Assembly (NCBI RefSeq): GCF_002797595.1
Contig: NZ_PGFE01000003.1
Coordinates: 248,001 to 312,000, forward strand
Length of the DNA: 64,000 nt
Direction: 5' to 3'
From: Sediminihabitans luteus
Lineage (GTDB): Bacteria > Actinomycetota > Actinomycetes > Actinomycetales > Cellulomonadaceae
Part shown: one piece after another, positions 60,689-64,000 of the stretch
How positions within the stretch are numbered: the first letter of the stretch is position 1
Layout of the letters: each line of letters opens with the position of its first letter
The notes under the pieces: model-generated
Database searches by the model: none
The model's input: the letters and a program-made list of their open reading frames with translations, nothing else
What the model was told of the DNA's origin: nothing
Position numbers and translations under genes: made by a program

Positions 60689-61405
60689 ATGACCACGCTC
60701 ACCACCCGCCGTCCGCGCACCACGGCCCGCAGCTCCACGACTCACACCAGCACGACTCACACCAGCACGGCCCACAGCACGACGGCTCACCCCACCGCGG
60801 CCCACACCGCCGCGGCCCGCGCGACGAACCTCCCCGCTGCCGCGGACCGCGCGACCGCCCCGCCCGCTCACTCGTCCCCGCGCTCCGGGTTCCTGCTCTA
60901 CGTCGGCAGCCCCGACACCCCCGAGGGCGCGACCGCGACCGAGCTCGCGGGCCTCGCCGAGACGCTCCGCGACCTCGCCCGCGACGAGCTCCCCGGGGCC
61001 GAGACCTATACGTCGCTCGCGTTCGCCGATGCCCCCGCGCACGAGGCCGGCACGGCCGAGAGCATCGACGCGTTCCGCGCCCGCCTCGCCGCCCTGACCC
61101 CCGTGCCGCGCGTCGAGATCGACACCACCGCCCGCACCGTGCGGGTCGACGGCGCCGAGCGCACCCTCACCGCGCGCGAGCTCCGGCTGCTCACCCACCT
61201 CGCCGAGCACTCCCGCCGCGTCGTCACGCGTGCCGAGCTCCTCGCCGTCGTCTGGGGCGGCGAGACGCTCCAGGCGGGCACCCGCACGCTCGACGTGCAC
61301 GTGCGCCGGCTGCGCGAGAAGCTCGGGCTCTCGACGATCCGCACCGTCCGCGGCGTCGGCTACGGCCTCGACCCGCACACCGAGGTCGTGCTCCAGGCCG
61401 CGTGA
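60689..61405 (+). CDS. Winged-helix transcriptional regulator without receiver domain
   Basis: 238 residues. A Thr/His/Ala-rich low-complexity N-terminus (about 1-65) precedes a small domain with SGFLLYVGSPDTPEG, and a C-terminal OmpR-type winged helix (about 150-235): TVRVDGAERTLTARELRLLTHLAEHSRRVVTRAELLAVVWGG then TLDVHVRRLREKLGLSTIRTVRGVGYGL. No phosphoacceptor domain. The polycysteine leader upstream suggests that its production responds to cysteine supply; its targets are unknown. SD GGAGA. Confidence 0.8.
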   Translation: MTTLTTRRPRTTARSSTTHTSTTHTSTAHSTTAHPTAAHTAAARATNLPAAADRATAPPAHSSPRSGFLLYVGSPDTPEGATATELAGLAETLRDLARDELPGAETYTSLAFADAPAHEAGTAESIDAFRARLAALTPVPRVEIDTTARTVRVDGAERTLTARELRLLTHLAEHSRRVVTRAELLAVVWGGETLQAGTRTLDVHVRRLREKLGLSTIRTVRGVGYGLDPHTEVVLQAA

Positions 61406-61466
61406 CGCCCGCCACGCGGGCGACGCCCGGCGCGCGGGGAACCCTGCCCGCGGCTACCTTCTGTGC

Positions 61467-62162
61467 ATGCGCGTCGTCATCGCTGGAGCCCACGGACAGA
61501 TCGGTCGCCGCCTCGCGCGCGCCCTCAACGAGCGCGGGGACTCGATCGTGGGGCTCGTGCGCTCCGCCTCCCAGATCGTGGACATCACCGACCTCGGCGC
61601 CGAGGTCGCCCTCATGGACCTCGAGCAGGACGACGCCCCGACCCTCGCGTCGATCCTGACCGACGCCGACGCCGTGGTCTTCGCCGCGGGCGCCGGCCCG
61701 GGCAGCGGCGCCGCGCGCAAGGACACCGTGGACCGTGCGGGTGCGGTGCTGCTCGCCGACGCTGCCGAGATCGCCGGCGTGCGGCGCTACGTGCTGATCT
61801 CGTCGATGGGCGTCGAGAGCGTCCGCGGGGGCGCGCGACCGGCCGGCGTCGACGCGGTGTTCCTCGCCTACCTGCAGGCCAAGGCCGCCGCCGAGTCCGA
61901 CCTGCTCGCCCGCGACACGCTCGACCTCACGATCCTGCGCCCCGGGCGCCTGACCGACGACGACGCGACCGGCACCGTCACGATGGGCACCGACCTGGGC
62001 CGTGGCGACGTCAGCCGCGACGACGTCGCGCTCGTGGTCGCCGAGGTGCTGCACGAGCCGCGCACCGCCGGCGTCACGGTCGACGTGCTCGCCGGGACCA
62101 CCCGCGTCGACGACGCCGTCTACCGCTCGATCCCGGCCGCGGTGCGTGACGCCGACCACTGA
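61467..62162 (+). CDS. NAD(P)H-binding atypical SDR
   Basis: 231 residues. Rossmann motif GAHGQIGRRLA at 7-17, DAVVFAAGAGPGSG, YVLISSMGVES, then LDLTILRPGRLTDDDATG: the pattern of NmrA/YtfG-like atypical short-chain dehydrogenases. Reaction unknown. TACCTT (61455-61460) is 6 nt before the ATG. Confidence 0.87.
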   Translation: MRVVIAGAHGQIGRRLARALNERGDSIVGLVRSASQIVDITDLGAEVALMDLEQDDAPTLASILTDADAVVFAAGAGPGSGAARKDTVDRAGAVLLADAAEIAGVRRYVLISSMGVESVRGGARPAGVDAVFLAYLQAKAAAESDLLARDTLDLTILRPGRLTDDDATGTVTMGTDLGRGDVSRDDVALVVAEVLHEPRTAGVTVDVLAGTTRVDDAVYRSIPAAVRDADH

Positions 62163-62208
62163 GGGCGGCGCACCGGCCGCGGGCGAGGACGGCCCTGCGA
62201 CCGCGGCC

Positions 62209-64000
62209 TCAGTGCCGGAGCCACCACGGCGTGCGCGACGAGTCCGTCCCGCGGTCGCCACCACCCGACCGTGACGAGTGCGTCGACGTCGGCGCCGGGC
62301 TCGACCACCGCGAGGACGACTCCGTCGACGTACCCGTCGTCCCCGTGGGCGACGGGGACGACGTCTGACCGCGCTTCGTCGTGGCCGGGGAGGACGTCGC
62401 ACGGTCCCTCGGCCCCTGCGCGTCGCCCGCCCGCGAGGACGAGTCCTGCGTCGAGGGCGCCTTCGACGACGACTCCTTTGACGAGGACTTCTCCGACGAG
62501 GACTCCTCCGAGGACGAACCCTCACCCGTGACCGACGTCGCGCTCGACGACGGCTCGTCCGCGGCACCGCCGTTCGCGGCGTCGTCAGCGGAACCGTCGT
62601 TCGCCGCACCGTCACCCGTAGAACCGTCGGGCCCGGGGGCCTGCGTGGTGTCTGCCGCAGGCGTCTCCTTGGTCGGCGTGTCGGCGAGCAGGCTCCGCAC
62701 GCCGTCCGTCGGGGTCATCGGCGGGGTCGCCGCCGCGCCCGTGCTGCACTTCTCGTACGCGCGCCACGCGATCCAGCTCCAGGCGCCGAGCGTGCGGTCG
62801 ACGGCGACGAAGTTCCACCCCACGAGCGAGGCCGTGTCGCCCGCCTCGTAGGTGCTCCAGTAGCGCCACCCGGGGGCGCAGGCCGGCGTGCGGCCGTCGA
62901 CGGCGACCGTCGTCGACCAGCTGCCGGCGCGGACGTCGTAGGACGCCTTCGTCGTGGTGACGACGTCGGCCGTGACCGCGCTCGTCGCGCCCGCCGCGAC
63001 CTCGACCGTGCCGGCGTCGCGTGCGACCCCCGGGCCGGTCACGGTGAAGGTCACCGGGACGTTCGAGCGGGAGTTGTCGAGCGCGACCGTCACGGTCCGC
63101 ACGCTCGCGCCCCACGGCTTCGCGGCGTCGGCGTCGTAGCGGTCGGCGCCCTGCGCGATCGTGGCGCGGGGGTCGACGCGCGTGCAGTCGAGCGCGTCCG
63201 CGATGGTCTGCGTCCCCGTGACGAGCGACGTCGACGGGTCGCTGCGCAGCCACTGCCGCAGCTCGACCGCCTGGCCCGCGGGCAGGCTCCGTAGCGACGT
63301 CTCGAGCCGCAGCTCGGACGTCGCGCCCGGGTCGAGCGGGATCGCCTCGGTCTCGAGGTGGGTGGTGCCGTCGCCGGCAGGCACGTCCGCGAGCATCTGC
63401 ACGCCGATCGCGGCCGACGAGGTGTTCTCGACGCGGCCGACGATCGCCACGAACCCGTCGTCGGTGCACACCGCGGCAGGGACGTCCTGCGGCGCCGTCC
63501 ACGGCCCGCAGTCGATCGCGTCGTACGCGCCGGGCAGCAGGTTCGAGTACCCGCGACCGGTCTCGGCGACCCACTGGTACTGGCGCACCTGGGCGACCCC
63601 GGCGGTCACGCTCGCGCGACCCGTCGCGATCACGTAGCTCGCGCTCTCCCCCGGTGCGACCCGCGCCGCCGTCAGCGACTCGAGGTACCCGCCGAGCGTC
63701 GACGTCAGGCGCGTGTCCATGGCGCGGTCGCTGCGGTTGACGAACGTCCCGTGCAGCTGCACCTCGCCGGCCGAGCACACCGCGGTGACCGTCGTCTGCC
63801 CGGACCAGTCCGGGACGTACAGCGCGCCATAGGCGGGCCGCAGCGTGGTCGTGTAGCGGCCGGGCTCGCCACCTGCGCCGGCCGCGTCGTCCGCGGTCTG
63901 CGCGAGGTCGAGCACCGCGGCCCCCGCGGCCGTGGCCCGGGTCCCGAGGTCGACGACGGTCCGCGCGGTCCCGCCCGCGGCGACCTCGACCTCGACGGCC
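62209..64000 (-). CDS. Surface protein, C-terminal part (runs off the right edge)
   Basis: The frame is open to the window end, so the true start lies beyond 64000. About 597 residues are visible: repeated beta-sandwich modules with paired Cys (VTAVCSAGEVQLHGTFVNRSD, AVCTDDGFVAIVGRVENTSS, TPACAPGWRYWSTYEAGD), then a roughly 160-residue disordered tail rich in Ser, Thr, Glu and Lys (SSSEESSSEKSSSKESSSK) ending in TPWWLRH. Neither LPXTG nor a C-terminal membrane helix is seen. It is probably an exported wall-associated protein, but the signal peptide is outside the window. Confidence 0.65.
   Translation of the reverse strand, partial: AVEVEVAAGGTARTVVDLGTRATAAGAAVLDLAQTADDAAGAGGEPGRYTTTLRPAYGALYVPDWSGQTTVTAVCSAGEVQLHGTFVNRSDRAMDTRLTSTLGGYLESLTAARVAPGESASYVIATGRASVTAGVAQVRQYQWVAETGRGYSNLLPGAYDAIDCGPWTAPQDVPAAVCTDDGFVAIVGRVENTSSAAIGVQMLADVPAGDGTTHLETEAIPLDPGATSELRLETSLRSLPAGQAVELRQWLRSDPSTSLVTGTQTIADALDCTRVDPRATIAQGADRYDADAAKPWGASVRTVTVALDNSRSNVPVTFTVTGPGVARDAGTVEVAAGATSAVTADVVTTTKASYDVRAGSWSTTVAVDGRTPACAPGWRYWSTYEAGDTASLVGWNFVAVDRTLGAWSWIAWRAYEKCSTGAAATPPMTPTDGVRSLLADTPTKETPAADTTQAPGPDGSTGDGAANDGSADDAANGGAADEPSSSATSVTGEGSSSEESSSEKSSSKESSSKAPSTQDSSSRAGDAQGPRDRATSSPATTKRGQTSSPSPTGTTGTSTESSSRWSSPAPTSTHSSRSGGGDRGTDSSRTPWWLRH

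Overview
This is a 64 kb piece of a very GC-rich actinobacterial chromosome. The extreme third-position GC, GTG starts, LCP and LytR_C envelope proteins, F420-type luciferase-like oxidoreductases, a GH18 chitinase with two chitin-binding domains and a PL9-type pectate lyase together suggest a soil or plant-debris polymer degrader near Cellulomonas, Oerskovia or Cellulosimicrobium. That placement is inference; there is no rRNA in the window. No prophage, insertion sequence or CRISPR array was found.

Layout. 1-6.9 kb: start of dnaX, a metQ-metN-metI methionine importer behind a Cys/Met-rich leader ORF, an LCP ligase, an LPXTG-like surface protein, the 4.5S SRP RNA and tRNA-Ser(GGA). 6.9-18.4 kb: a PIN protein, a TetR-controlled ABC exporter, a LytR_C protein, two LLM oxidoreductases, a MarR-MFS pair, CsbD and DUF1684. 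18.5-32.7 kb: a TetR regulator, a bacteriocin-like three-gene operon, acyl-CoA dehydrogenase and thiolase, a Zur-box zinc chaperone (AztD type), uracil permease, MntH, a patatin, and a GNAT/DUF1778 toxin-antitoxin pair. 32.7-40.9 kb: tRNA-Ser(CGA), chitinase, pectate lyase, sirtuin and MTA phosphorylase. 40.9-59.7 kb: a mosaic in which envelope-glycan type genes alternate with unrelated genes. The glycan-type genes are an epimerase, a histidine kinase/response regulator pair, GT2-DUF2064-methyltransferase, a molybdopterin oxidoreductase, and tadA with a GT87-like gene. The unrelated genes are a hipA remnant, DUF899, OmpA plus lipoprotein, and a FAD/methyltransferase fusion. 59.7-64 kb: upp, a polycysteine leader ORF with a winged-helix regulator, a Rossmann protein and a partial surface protein.

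The strongest new observation links that mosaic. Direct repeats GTCAGS-N5-GTCAGS (11-bp period, the usual architecture of OmpR/PhoB-type sites) lie upstream of GT2, tadA/GT87 and the molybdopterin oxidoreductase, with a half-degenerate version before the epimerase. They end 56, 56, 45 and 57 bases before the start codons, and the 45-base case is shifted by exactly one 11-bp turn. The only OmpR-type two-component pair in the window is at the centre, divergent from GT2. I propose that these scattered transcription units form one regulon making or modifying an envelope glycoconjugate.

Other main signals: about 16 genes have a TANNNT hexamer 6-7 nt before the start codon and look leaderless; two families of intergenic palindromic repeats (one of tandem plus inverted 19-20 nt units, one of 67-bp near-perfect palindromes) recur, mostly between convergent genes; a transglutaminase-MerR pair is bracketed by exact 20-bp direct repeats; and two Cys-rich leader ORFs precede sulfur-linked or regulatory genes.
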